50,542 nucleotides of DNA from Alphaproteobacteria bacterium. GTDB taxonomy: Bacteria > Pseudomonadota > Alphaproteobacteria > Paracaedibacterales > VGCI01. The translations under genes were made by a program, and so were the position numbers. The stretch's first letter is position 1; each line of letters starts with the position of its first letter. Below are positions 7,633 to 16,610 of this stretch, piece after piece. The DNA lies in NCBI GenBank assembly GCA_021323455.1, contig JAJONN010000007.1, forward strand, positions 1 through 50,542, written 5' to 3'. Under the pieces are notes generated by a model. The model saw only the letters and a program-made list of their open reading frames with translations. It did no database searches and was not told where the DNA came from.

Positions 7633-10600
7633 AAATATCTGAAGTCTGCATTCAACGCCCCGTCTTTGCGTGGGTGATGACCTTCATTCTGATCGCTCTC
7701 GGTTTGGTGGGCGGCAGCCGCTTGCCGTTGCAAAAAGACCCAAAAATTGAAACCCCTTACTTGACCATTGAAGCTTCCCTTCCAGGAGCCGGGCCAGATA
7801 TTATTGAGAACCAGGTGACACGGCCTATCGAAGAAGCTGTCGCTGGCATTGACGGCATCGTTGCCACCCAATCCACCAGCAGCGTTGAAGACAGCAAGAT
7901 TACAATAGAATTTACGCCGGAACGCCGCATTGATGACGCGACAAACGATGTCCGTGACCGCCTGAATAAAGCAAAAGATAAATTCCCCAAGGAAATGAAT
8001 GAACCCAACATTATTAAAGCCCGCGCCGAAGAAAAGTCTTTAGTAACGCTGGCCTTAACGAGCGATAAGCACACCCCCAGTGAAATGGGCGATTACGCTA
8101 ATAATGAACTGAAAAAAAAATTTGAAGCCATTGCGGGCGTTGCCCGCGTGGAAGTTGCGGGAAGCGGCCTGGATAAAATGTACCTCAAGCTGGACCCTGT
8201 GAAGCTCGCGGCCTACAACCTGACGGTTGCTGATGTCATGAAAGCCATCCGCAGCCAGAATATTGAAAAACCTGCCGGCAAGATTGTCACAACAGAACGG
8301 GAATACCTTGTCACAACATTAGCAACCCTGGAAACACCGGAAGAATTTGAAAACCTGGTTGTCTCGAACAAGGATAAGCATCTGGTGCGGTTGCGTGACA
8401 TTGGGACAGCCGAAGAATCCGCAGATGATAAGAAAACCAGAATGCGCTTTAATGGCAAACTCGGCGTCAGCGTTGGCATTATCAAGCAATCTGTTGCTAA
8501 CCCCATCGAGGTCACGCGCGCCATTAAAGCGGCCCTCCCCGATATTATTGACCATCTGCCGGAGGGCGTCAGTTTACGCATCGGTAAAGACAGCGCCCGT
8601 TTCATTGAACAATCCCTCCATGCGGTCTATCAAACGATTGCAGAAGCCATCGTTTTGGTTATCCTGGTCGTCTTCCTGTTCTTGCGCTCCTCACGGGCCG
8701 CTCTTATTCCGCTTGTTACCATACCCGTCTCCCTAATCGGGGCTTTGTTCCTGATGTACCTTGCCGGCTTCAGCCTGAATACCTTTACGCTTCTTTCCAT
8801 GGTTTTGGCGATCGGGCTGGTGGTTGACGATGCGATTGTGGTCCTGGAAAATATCTACCGCCGCATTGAAGACGGCATGGAAACCTTCAAGGCTTCCGTG
8901 ATTGGCATACGGGAAATTAGCTTTTCCATTATTGCCATGACCCTCACCCTTGTTGCGGTGTATGCGCCTATTGCTCTCTCAAACGGAAAAACAGGAAAAT
9001 TCTTCACGGAATTTGCCCTCACCCTGGCAGGGGCGGTTCTCATTTCCGGATTTGCAGCCCTGACCCTCTCTCCCATGATGTGCGCCCGCATGCTGAAGCA
9101 GGACCCACACCATAATATGCCCCCGACAACAACTTACCAAGCTTTTAAATCCGGCATATGGCTGGATTCAACAACTTACCAAGCTTTTAAATCCGGCATA
9201 TGGCTGGATTCAATTGAAACTTCCTATATGCGGCTGCTTCACAGCGCCATGGACAAGGCTTCCCACCGGGCCATGATTATCGCCTCCGGGGTTCTATTTG
9301 CTTTGCTGGGACTCGCCGTCTACTCTACGCTCCCCGGAGAAATGTTCCCACGGGAAGACCAGGGACAAATTTCCATTGAAGGCCAAGCCAGCCAAACGGC
9401 TACCCTGGACCATACAGACCGGTATGTGAAAGAGTTAGATTCCATTCTGGCGACTTACCCCGAAATTACCCGCCGCGTCACCCAAGTCAACAATCCCACT
9501 TATGAGATTTTCATCCAACTGGCCGATGACCGGCAACGGACGACTGCAGAAATCGAACAAGATCTTAAAAAACGCCTTCAAAGCATCGCAGGGATTGACA
9601 TCAAAATTGAAACAGGGTCTGTGTCTGGCGAAAAAAGCAATGTGGTTGAATTCGTCGTCCAGGCAAACAAAACCTACCGGGAAGTCCGCGAACTGGCTGA
9701 AAACCTCTCCATGCGCCTTAAGCAGTATGCTTTTGTTGATGCTATTTTGAGCAATATGCACGCAGATGCGCAAGACTATACCATAGCAGTGAACCGGAGC
9801 AAGGTCGCAAGTCTCAACATTGACCCGGAAACAATTGCCAATACGATTGAGACCCTGCTTCGGGGCAGCAAAACAGGCACTTTTAAAAAAGAAGGGCGTC
9901 TTTATGATGTCATGGTTGAAATTACAGATGCCAACAAGCAAAGCCCTGATGACATTACCAACTTGTTCGTCAAAGGGGGAGATAAACAGGACTCCCTTGT
10001 TCCTTTAGCTGAACTGGTCAAGGTTTATGCCCGGACAAGCCCTATGGAAATCTATCGGTATAACCGGTTGCGCTCTGTCTCCTTTTCCCTCAAGTTAAGC
10101 AACGGGGTTGGGTTGATGGAAGGGCTGACAAAAGTCAAGGAAATCGCTAAAGAAACCTTGCCCCGCGATAGCGATGCCCGTGTGGATTTTACAGGGGAAA
10201 CACGCCGCTATTTAAATGAAAGCCAAAATATCATCCTGATCTTTGGCCTCGCCCTCTGTTTCATTTATTTCGTTATGGCAGCCCAGTTTGAAAGCTGGAT
10301 TGATCCCTTCATTATCATGCTCAGTGTTCCCTTGTCCCTAGCGGGGGCCGTCCTGACCCTGGCGATGATCGAAAACGGCAGCATCAATTTATATAGCCAG
10401 ATTGGGTTCGTCACACTGATTGGGCTGATTACCAAACACGGTATCTTGATGGTAGACGTGGCGAACCAGTTACGGGATGAGGGCGCAGATCGCCTTACCG
10501 CGATCATCCAGGCATCAAAGATGCGCCTGCGTCCTATTTTAATGACCACGTTTGCGATGGTCTTAGGGGCGATCCCCCTGGCCCTTGCCAGCGGCGCTGG

Positions 10601-10742
10601 CTCTGAAAGCCGCCGTCAAATTGGGTGGGTTATCGTAGGCGGTATGTCTGTTGGGACCCTCTTTACCTTGTTTGTCTTGCCAGCATTCTATTATTACCTG
10701 GCACGGCGCAAGCGTGTCCCCATAGTCGAAATAAACGTATAA
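7629..10742 (+). CDS. RND efflux inner-membrane transporter (AcrB/HAE1 family)
   Basis: A 1037-residue proton-driven efflux pump. The first transmembrane helix (FAWVMTFILIALGLVGG) and the two large periplasmic loops follow the family plan. The proton-relay Asp pair is in TM4 (GLVVDDAIVV) and the essential Lys in TM10 (GLITKHGILMVD). The length is normal. The gene overlaps the adaptor stop by four bases. No outer-membrane TolC-type gene follows, so the pair must use one encoded elsewhere. Oddity: around residues 501-528 a 14-residue block (TTYQAFKSGIWLDS) occurs twice in tandem, from a perfect 42-bp duplication, in the cytoplasmic loop between TM6 and TM7. The reading frame is kept. The substrate class cannot be told from sequence. 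Confidence 0.9.
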   Translation: MKISEVCIQRPVFAWVMTFILIALGLVGGSRLPLQKDPKIETPYLTIEASLPGAGPDIIENQVTRPIEEAVAGIDGIVATQSTSSVEDSKITIEFTPERRIDDATNDVRDRLNKAKDKFPKEMNEPNIIKARAEEKSLVTLALTSDKHTPSEMGDYANNELKKKFEAIAGVARVEVAGSGLDKMYLKLDPVKLAAYNLTVADVMKAIRSQNIEKPAGKIVTTEREYLVTTLATLETPEEFENLVVSNKDKHLVRLRDIGTAEESADDKKTRMRFNGKLGVSVGIIKQSVANPIEVTRAIKAALPDIIDHLPEGVSLRIGKDSARFIEQSLHAVYQTIAEAIVLVILVVFLFLRSSRAALIPLVTIPVSLIGALFLMYLAGFSLNTFTLLSMVLAIGLVVDDAIVVLENIYRRIEDGMETFKASVIGIREISFSIIAMTLTLVAVYAPIALSNGKTGKFFTEFALTLAGAVLISGFAALTLSPMMCARMLKQDPHHNMPPTTTYQAFKSGIWLDSTTYQAFKSGIWLDSIETSYMRLLHSAMDKASHRAMIIASGVLFALLGLAVYSTLPGEMFPREDQGQISIEGQASQTATLDHTDRYVKELDSILATYPEITRRVTQVNNPTYEIFIQLADDRQRTTAEIEQDLKKRLQSIAGIDIKIETGSVSGEKSNVVEFVVQANKTYREVRELAENLSMRLKQYAFVDAILSNMHADAQDYTIAVNRSKVASLNIDPETIANTIETLLRGSKTGTFKKEGRLYDVMVEITDANKQSPDDITNLFVKGGDKQDSLVPLAELVKVYARTSPMEIYRYNRLRSVSFSLKLSNGVGLMEGLTKVKEIAKETLPRDSDARVDFTGETRRYLNESQNIILIFGLALCFIYFVMAAQFESWIDPFIIMLSVPLSLAGAVLTLAMIENGSINLYSQIGFVTLIGLITKHGILMVDVANQLRDEGADRLTAIIQASKMRLRPILMTTFAMVLGAIPLALASGAGSESRRQIGWVIVGGMSVGTLFTLFVLPAFYYYLARRKRVPIVEINV
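9129..9212 (+). repeat. Perfect 42-bp tandem duplication inside the RND transporter gene
   Basis: Two identical 42-base copies (9129-9170 and 9171-9212) encode two 14-residue copies in the loop after TM6. The absence of any mismatch suggests a recent slippage or unequal-crossover event, and the length is a multiple of three. Confidence 0.95.
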
Positions 10743-10750
10743 CAGGAAAA

Positions 10751-11596
10751 ATGGCGCGTCCTTCTTCCTCTGTTCAATCGCCTGGCCTCCTCTTCGACCG
10801 TCCTCTCCTCAAAACCCGCCGGAACCGGGTTGCAGGTTCTTACCCTCATTATGCTTTTCTGAAAGCGCGTGTCGCTGAGGATCTGGCCAACCGGTTAAAA
10901 CTCATCCGCCGGACCTTTCATCATTGCGTTGATTTGGGCAGCCATACCGGACAACTGGGAATAGCGCTCAAAGGCATAATATCCAACTCCCTGATTGCCA
11001 CAGACATAAGCGAAACCATGGTTCGTCAAGCCAAAACACCCTTAAAGGTTGTTTTGGATGAAGAAGCCCTGCCTTTTGCCCCAAACTCTTTTGATCTCGT
11101 CCTCAGCGCGCTCTCTCTTCATTGGGTGAACGACATTCCCGGGCTTTTGACGCAAATTTATACTTGCCTCAAACCGGATGGCCTGTTCCTTGCTTCTTTG
11201 TTCGGAGAAAAGACACTGATTGAATTGCGAGATTGCCTCCTTTCCCCGATGATCTCTGTTCAAGACGCCAGCGCCTTACTGCAACGCGCCGGCTTCGCAC
11301 TGCCGGTGGTCGATCATGACCGGATTCAGGTCACTTACCCTCACCCCCTGGCGCTTCTTCATGACCTAAGGCGCATGGGGGAAACCAACACCCTTTATAG
11401 CCGACCCCGTACGCCGGTAGCGCGCGCCCTTCTGGCCCGCACCTTTGAGCTTTATCAAAATCGCTATGGGCTGCCTGATGGCCGCATTTACGCCACATTT
11501 AATGTGGTAACGCTCACTGGATGGAGACCCCACCCATCTCAACAACACCCCCTCCCGCGCGGTTCGGCCATGGCTCACTTAGCGGATTATGTATAA
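10751..11596 (+). CDS. SAM-dependent methyltransferase, BioC/NDUFAF5-like
   Basis: A 281-residue class I methyltransferase. The open frame extends upstream into the transporter gene, but I start at 10751, 8 bases after the transporter stop, where CAGGAAAA precedes the ATG and the family-typical N-terminus (LLFDRPLLKTRRNRVA) follows. The SAM-binding glycine motif is VDLGSHTGQLG at about residues 60-70, followed by the acidic end of beta-2 (IATDIS) and the post-II region LVLSALSLHWVND. This is the group that includes BioC and the mitochondrial complex I assembly factor NDUFAF5. In alphaproteobacteria such proteins are usually annotated only as methyltransferases. It follows the RND genes closely, but a functional link is not evident. 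Confidence 0.75.
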   Translation: MARPSSSVQSPGLLFDRPLLKTRRNRVAGSYPHYAFLKARVAEDLANRLKLIRRTFHHCVDLGSHTGQLGIALKGIISNSLIATDISETMVRQAKTPLKVVLDEEALPFAPNSFDLVLSALSLHWVNDIPGLLTQIYTCLKPDGLFLASLFGEKTLIELRDCLLSPMISVQDASALLQRAGFALPVVDHDRIQVTYPHPLALLHDLRRMGETNTLYSRPRTPVARALLARTFELYQNRYGLPDGRIYATFNVVTLTGWRPHPSQQHPLPRGSAMAHLADYV

Positions 11597-11723
11597 GTCT
11601 CCGGATTCTCCTTTAAAGCATGCCCGTTTCAAAACACCAGGAAAGCTTGCAAAACCCGGTCTTAAAACCCCGCGGTAGTAAGCTGAAACTATCTATAGAT
11701 TTAAAAAAATTGTCAGAAACTTG

Positions 11724-12583
11724 GGGCGTGTCATCAAATAGGTTGATTTTTTATCAAAGCCGATTAGAAATTGAGAAAAATAATAAGGAAGAGGTGTTTT
11801 CTCAATGCGTCGCTATGCTTTAAGAGAGGATCAATGGGAGCGAATTAAAGACACTTTACCAGGTAGAAAGGGTTCCGTTGGGGCTCCCGCCAAAGATAAC
11901 CGCCTGTTTGCTGAGGCCGTTTTGTATCGGTACCGAGCAGGAATTGCTTGGCGAGACTTACCCAAACGTTTCGGGGATTTTCGCGTCATTCATTTGCGTC
12001 ATTCTCGGTGGAGCCGAAAAGGCATTTGGAAAAAGGGCTTCGAGATACTGGCTCAGAATGCCGACAATGAATATAGAATGATCGATACTTCCATTGTAAG
12101 AGCTTACCCACACACTGCAGGCGCTAAAAAAAAGCCCCGAATGATGACCAAGCCATTGGAAGAAGCAAGGGAGGGCTAAGCACAAAAATACATGCTGTCT
12201 GTGAGGCGTTGGGTAATGCGGTTGCTTTTCACCTAACGGCTGGTCAGGATTCAGATTTGGAAGGGCCATATATAATATATTGATGGACGAAATGACAAAA
12301 GGAGACTCTCTTCTGGCTGATAAGGCCTATGATGCCGATGAACGTGTGAGGCAAAAGCTTCAGGATAAGGGGTGTGCAGCTGTGATTCTCCCCAAAAAGA
12401 ATCGGATTAACCCGGTTGATTACGATAAAAACCTCTATAAGGACCGTCACTTGATCGAGAATTTCTTTGCAAAGCTCAAGCAATACAGAGCAATAGCCAC
12501 ACGGTATGATAAGATAGCTTCAAACTTCCTTGAGACTATTTACATGGCCTCCATCTTAATCTGGCTTAATTGATGACACGCTC
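11724..12583 (+). mobile_element. Decayed IS5-like insertion element (IS427-type)
   Basis: Terminal inverted repeats GCGTGTCATCAA (11726-11737) and its exact complement (12570-12581) bound a broken IS5-family transposase. On the right the base pair TA (12584-12585) follows the element, as expected for IS427-type targets. On the left the flank is TTG, so the target duplication is not intact. The same terminal sequence, with small changes, ends the two MITEs at 21079 and 28736. Confidence 0.75.
11805..12573 (+). pseudogene. IS5-family DDE transposase, frameshifted
   Basis: The N-terminal part (from 11805) has the IS5-type start YALREDQWERI and the segment AGIAWRDLP, with the first catalytic Asp in RMIDTSIVRA. 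At an eight-A run (12126-12133) the frame must move by -1 to read IGRSKGGLSTKIHAV. Many IS427-type elements use such a run for programmed -1 frameshifting, so this first shift may be natural. A second shift near 12260-12280, in an AT-rich stretch (TATATAATATAT), is not expected and breaks the gene. After it the frame resumes as DEMTKGDSLLADKAYDAD and NFFAKLKQYRAIATRYDK, carrying the second Asp and the final Glu region. The element is therefore probably inactive. Confidence 0.8.
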
Positions 12584-12824
12584 TAATCTTCATCAAAGCC
12601 TCCCAAATATTAGATTATGGAGGGCTTTGCCATATTCGCACCACTTGTTTAAATTATATTTTAAGTAATTTTTAACTTATCTCTCTGGCTGTACAGGGTG
12701 TTTGTAGATAGTCTAAAAAGTTTTTTTAAATTAACTGTTGAAATATCATTTTTCCTCGTTTATGCATTAAGTTAATGCGGAATTTAATATTATATTAGTT
12801 AATTAAAATAAGAGGTATTAGAGA

Positions 12825-14438
12825 ATGAAATTATTCAACTATATTCATTTAATGGTTATGGCAACTGTGTGTTCTTTATCAGGTGTTTTTGCAACTGATG
12901 ATAGAGGTGATACAAACATCCCGCATGCTTCTATGACGCATGTTGAGGAAGGAGCAAGCGCGACAGTAGAACCGTCCTTTATTCCCCGCTATCCATCAAC
13001 CAGTCATTCATTAAGTAGTGAGTACGCTGACTTCCCTTTAACTACACTTCCAGGTACCCTGCTTAGGGTAATAGGTTCGTTCTTAGGAATAGAGGCGCCT
13101 AAAAACTATCGGTTGGTTTGTAAACAAATAAACAATGCCTATCTTATGCCTGACGACCGTTATGGGCCTTTTGGGTGTGCTACATCCCTGTTATTAATAA
13201 CCCCTCCGCTGATCAAACAGCTGCAAAAATCTAGCGAGCTTAAACTAGCTGTTCGGGTAAAAACAGCTGCACAGGATAACATGTGTTACATTAGCGGCTT
13301 AACTAACCTTGTTGCGCTGAACCTTAAAAGATCTAACGTATGTAGGAAAGGATATGATGACTGTGAGCGAGACTCATCTTTTCTCACAGGACCAGTAAGT
13401 AATAATTATGTAACAGATGATGAGCTTCGACATGCTTGCAATTTAGAAAAACTTCGAGAACTTAAGTTGGCTTATTTAGGAGGAGTCACCGATAATGGCC
13501 TTAGGTATGTTAGTGGTATAATTAAGCTTCGTTCGCTCACGTTGACTAAATTACCACAGGTCACGGATAACGGGCTTCGACACCTTAGCATAACTAAGCT
13601 TGATTCACTCACGTTGGATTATCTAGATAATGTTAGCGATGATGGTCTTCAGCACGTTAAAGGTATAATTAACCTTGGTTCACTTAGCCTCGTCCGTCTA
13701 AAGCAACTTACCAGCAATGGCCTTCAGCACATTAGTGACATGATCATTGATACACTTACGTTGGAGGGCTTAGATAACCTCGGAGATGGTGGTCTGCGGC
13801 ATGTTGGCGTTATGAAGCTTGATTTCCTTACGTTGAGTTATCTACCAAATGTCACCGGTTATGGGCTTCAGTACCTTAAGGACATGGAACTTAGCTGCCT
13901 TGTTTTGAGTGAATTACCAAGCTTCAGAAGCAATAACTTTCAGTATCTTAAAGAGATAGCTAGCATTCGTTCACTTACGTTGGATGAGCTAGGTTGCTAC
14001 GGTGACTTCGCGGCGGATAACGCGCTTCAGCACCTTAGTGGTATTAATCTTGATACACTTACGTTGAAGAGACTAACCATTGGTAATACCCTTCAGCATC
14101 TTCGTGGTATGAACCTCGATTCATTTACGTTAAAGGATGTAACTCAAGTCACTGATGATAGCCTTCAGCATCTTAGTGGCATAAACCTTCGCTCACTGAC
14201 GTTGGATGATCTGGGTAATCAAGTCACCGATAAGGGCTTCCGGCACCTTCGTGGTATGAACCTTGAGTCATTGACGTTGGGTGATCTGGATAGTAAAATC
14301 ACTGGTTCCAGCCTTCTAGGTCTTATTAGAACGCTTCATAATCTTCAAGACTTGGATATAGGTACGGGATTGAATACGTGTCTTCAATTAAACAAGATTA
14401 ACATGGAGGCCATATTAAGATGGAGGCCATGTAAATAA
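12825..14438 (+). CDS. Exported F-box-like / leucine-rich-repeat protein (candidate host-directed effector)
   Basis: A 537-residue protein. Residues 1-24 look like a signal peptide (KLFNYIHLMVMATVCSLSGVFA). At about 73-107 the pattern LPGTLLRVIGSFL ... NYRLVCKQINNAYL fits an F-box, the eukaryotic motif that binds Skp1 in SCF ubiquitin ligases. From about residue 140 to 525 there are many leucine-rich repeats of roughly 22-25 residues with the recurring pattern L.SLTLD.L..VTD.GLQHL. These resemble the cysteine-containing/AMN1 type found next to F-boxes in eukaryotes. Such a pair in a bacterium suggests an effector acting on host ubiquitination (inference). The last 11 residues (MEAILRWRPCK) and the stop codon come from the antisense of an IS-transposase fragment, so the original end is probably lost. 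The gene lies between two IS5-like relics and is AT-rich relative to the core genes. Confidence 0.75.
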   Translation: MKLFNYIHLMVMATVCSLSGVFATDDRGDTNIPHASMTHVEEGASATVEPSFIPRYPSTSHSLSSEYADFPLTTLPGTLLRVIGSFLGIEAPKNYRLVCKQINNAYLMPDDRYGPFGCATSLLLITPPLIKQLQKSSELKLAVRVKTAAQDNMCYISGLTNLVALNLKRSNVCRKGYDDCERDSSFLTGPVSNNYVTDDELRHACNLEKLRELKLAYLGGVTDNGLRYVSGIIKLRSLTLTKLPQVTDNGLRHLSITKLDSLTLDYLDNVSDDGLQHVKGIINLGSLSLVRLKQLTSNGLQHISDMIIDTLTLEGLDNLGDGGLRHVGVMKLDFLTLSYLPNVTGYGLQYLKDMELSCLVLSELPSFRSNNFQYLKEIASIRSLTLDELGCYGDFAADNALQHLSGINLDTLTLKRLTIGNTLQHLRGMNLDSFTLKDVTQVTDDSLQHLSGINLRSLTLDDLGNQVTDKGFRHLRGMNLESLTLGDLDSKITGSSLLGLIRTLHNLQDLDIGTGLNTCLQLNKINMEAILRWRPCK

Positions 14439-14506
14439 CCCCAAGGAAGTTTGAAGCTGTCTTATCATACCGTGTGGCTATTGGTCTGTATTGCTTGAGT
14501 TGTAAA
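14403..14506 (-). mobile_element. Fragment of an IS5-like transposase (3' end), antisense
   Basis: On the minus strand this stretch encodes KQYRPIATRYDKTASNFL followed by MASILIW, nearly the same as the C-terminus of the transposase ending at 12573. No other part of the element remains. It is squeezed between the LRR gene, whose reading frame ends inside it, and the 3' end of recR. Confidence 0.8.
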
Positions 14507-14512
14507 GCTCTT

Positions 14513-15106
14513 TTACACCGTACGCCGGGCTGTAAAGGCCGTGGTAAGCGTACCATCATCCAGGTAATCCAGCTCACCCCCGATGGGAACGCCGTGGGCC
14601 AAAGTTGATAAGGAAACACCCAGGGGTTGGAGGCGGTCAATTAAATAATGGATAGTTGTTTGGCCATCAATGGTCGCATTCAGAGCCAAAACAACTTCTT
14701 TTACGTCTTTATTTTTGATACGCTCCACCAGCGCCTCTATGGTCAGCTGATTTGGCCCCATTCCGTCAATGGCAGACAATACGCCCCCCAATATATGGTA
14801 TCGGCCCCGGAAAACATTGGCCCGCTCCAGCGCCCAGAGGTCAGCCACATCTTGGACGACACACAAAACAGCGCCATCCCGGCGGGGGTCTGTACACACA
14901 GAACAAGGGTCATGCGTATCCAAGCCGTAACATGTCTGGCATATCTTGATGGCCGCTTCTGCCGTCTGCAACGCTTCAATGAGCGGACGCATGACCTGTT
15001 CCCGTTTTTTCAACAAATGCAGGGCCAGCCGCCGCCCGGAGCGCGGCCCCAAGCCTGGAAGCTTCCCGAGATGCTGTATTAAGCGCTGAATTTCTGATCC
15101 ACTCAT
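14513..15106 (-). CDS. recR: Recombination mediator RecR
   Basis: A 197-residue protein of normal family length. RecR works with RecO (and RecF) to load RecA on gapped, SSB-coated DNA. The helix-hairpin-helix DNA-binding part ([20 protein letters not shown]) is at residues 13-32, the four-Cys zinc finger (CQTC ... CSVC) at about 56-71, and the Toprim domain ([15 protein letters not shown]) from about residue 80. The end ([11 protein letters not shown]) is the usual RecR C-terminus. Its usual neighbours dnaX and ybaB are absent here. An IS fragment abuts its 3' end but has not damaged it. Confidence 0.95.
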   Translation of the reverse strand: MSGSEIQRLIQHLGKLPGLGPRSGRRLALHLLKKREQVMRPLIEALQTAEAAIKICQTCYGLDTHDPCSVCTDPRRDGAVLCVVQDVADLWALERANVFRGRYHILGGVLSAIDGMGPNQLTIEALVERIKNKDVKEVVLALNATIDGQTTIHYLIDRLQPLGVSLSTLAHGVPIGGELDYLDDGTLTTAFTARRTV

Positions 15107-15557
15107 GCTTGCCTCTTTGTGCGTTAAGGGCCTTGAAATCGGAACCCCGTGGAGAACCGTTAATCTTGTTCATAGCTCAATCTACCAGCATTGGCAAAAA
15201 AATCGGCAATTTTTTATTATTGTTTTCCTTGTTAACCCTTTACCCTTGCTATTTTCAGGCTTTCCTGCTAGACAAGAGGTATCTCAAGGCTCTTGAGTAA
15301 AACTTTTCACTATTTATTGGGTTATAGCTTGTAAGATTGATACGGAATCCCCATATCAACAGTATACCCACCAAGAACCAAGAAAAATTGATTGTGTTCT
15401 TTAAATTTAAGAGCATTTTTTGGCTTACACTCCGGCTAAGTAGGTTGCCTATAGGTGCGTTAACGCATTGCGTGTTTTCCCCATGAAAACTCCTGTGCTA
15501 TTAGGCCGCAGAGACGCTGACAATAGAGATGTTATGATAAAATTTAGGAGAATTTTA
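15107..15557. other. Intergenic stretch upstream of recR and of the EAL gene
   Basis: About 450 bases between divergent genes. The short open frames here overlap each other in several frames and lack family resemblance or good ribosome binding sites. It presumably holds the promoters of recR and the EAL gene. I see no convincing specific site. Confidence 0.4.
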
Positions 15558-16421
15558 ATGAAAACTCAACTGAAGTCCCTAAATCATGTTTCCCTTAAAG
15601 GCGCCTCCCGGAACAGCCATAACCTAGCCCATGACTTGCGTGCAGCCTTGATGACGCAGCAACTTCAAATGGTCTTTCAGCCCAAGGTGTGCGCCCTTAC
15701 GCACCGAACGGTCGGCGCAGAAGTTTTGCTCCGCTGGCAACATCCCATTGAAGGGCTGATCCCGGCTGATCAATGGGTTTCTCTCGCTGAAACGCACAAC
15801 CTGATGCGCCCCTTGACGGCGTGGCTCGTTGATCAGGTCCTCCATTCCTTAAAAAATGCTGGTGAAGCCGCTTTACCGCTCGCTATTAACGTATCCCCCA
15901 CGATCCTTGATGGGGCTTTTGCCTTACATGTCCTGAAAATGATGTCTATCGCCGGAATTGCCCCTCATTTACTCGAGATTGAGATTACAGAATCCGCACC
16001 CGTTACCAACATGACGAATTTGGCCAATGCCGTGCGCCTCTTTCGGTCAAAAGGGTTGAAGGTTTATCTGGATGATTTCGGGACAGGGTATTCCACAATG
16101 CAGTACCTGGTTGACGTGCCTGTAGATGGCGTTAAGATAGATAAAAGTTTTGTCCAGCAAGCATCTCTCATTCCCGCAGCTCGCCTTATTTTGCGCACCC
16201 TTATTGAGCTTGCTCATGAAATTGGGGTCACGGTTGTTTGCGAAGGCGTTGAAACCCAGGAACAACTTACGCTTGTAAAAGGCTTAGGAGCGCAAATCAT
16301 TCAAGGATACCTAACAGGCAGGCCGATGGCGCCCGAAGCTTTTGCCAGGGGCCTTGACGTTCATGCGTTACCTCTCTTTTCAGAAAGGATGAGCGAACCT
16401 TATAAACTTCAAGCAGGATAA
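15558..16421 (+). CDS. Stand-alone EAL-domain cyclic-di-GMP phosphodiesterase
   Basis: A 287-residue protein consisting almost entirely of one EAL domain, which hydrolyses cyclic di-GMP to pGpG. I start at 15558 because AGGAG stands 7 bases before this ATG. An upstream in-frame ATG would add 30 unrelated residues. The signature motif is EVLLRW (EVL instead of EAL, a common variant). The metal-binding and catalytic residues are present in NVSPTI, EITES, DDFGTGYS (catalytic loop), KIDKSF, EGVET and QGY. There is no GGDEF partner, sensor domain or membrane segment, so it is a cytosolic enzyme whose control must come from elsewhere. It stands alone between recR (divergent) and gpmI. Confidence 0.9.
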   Translation: MKTQLKSLNHVSLKGASRNSHNLAHDLRAALMTQQLQMVFQPKVCALTHRTVGAEVLLRWQHPIEGLIPADQWVSLAETHNLMRPLTAWLVDQVLHSLKNAGEAALPLAINVSPTILDGAFALHVLKMMSIAGIAPHLLEIEITESAPVTNMTNLANAVRLFRSKGLKVYLDDFGTGYSTMQYLVDVPVDGVKIDKSFVQQASLIPAARLILRTLIELAHEIGVTVVCEGVETQEQLTLVKGLGAQIIQGYLTGRPMAPEAFARGLDVHALPLFSERMSEPYKLQAG

Positions 16422-16610
16422 GGAACACTCTTTTTTTTAAACAATTACCTGTGGTAGCTAACACGAAATACCAATAACTCTAGAACCCTCTTTTGTTGTA
16501 TAGCAGCCCCATTAGACTATCACCTCACCCCTCAAATGGCCAGCTGACAAACAGGAAGAAATCTGTAATAGTCCTTTAGAAAGAGCACCCCTTTCAAGGA
16601 TAAGATTTGT

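Noticed and set aside
10625..10750. Upstream extension of the methyltransferase frame
   Set aside because: It lies over the RND gene end in another frame. A better ribosome binding site and family start are at 10751.
11620..11823. 67-codon plus-strand frame between the methyltransferase and the IS5-like element
   Set aside because: It runs into the left end of the element, has no good ribosome binding site and no family resemblance. At most a truncated remnant.
14398..14640. 80-codon minus-strand frame
   Set aside because: Half of it lies antisense-shifted over recR and the rest is the IS5-like fragment. It is not a gene.
15105..15300. Two overlapping 63-codon frames upstream of the EAL gene
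   Set aside because: They cover the same bases in different frames, overlap the recR start and show no family features.
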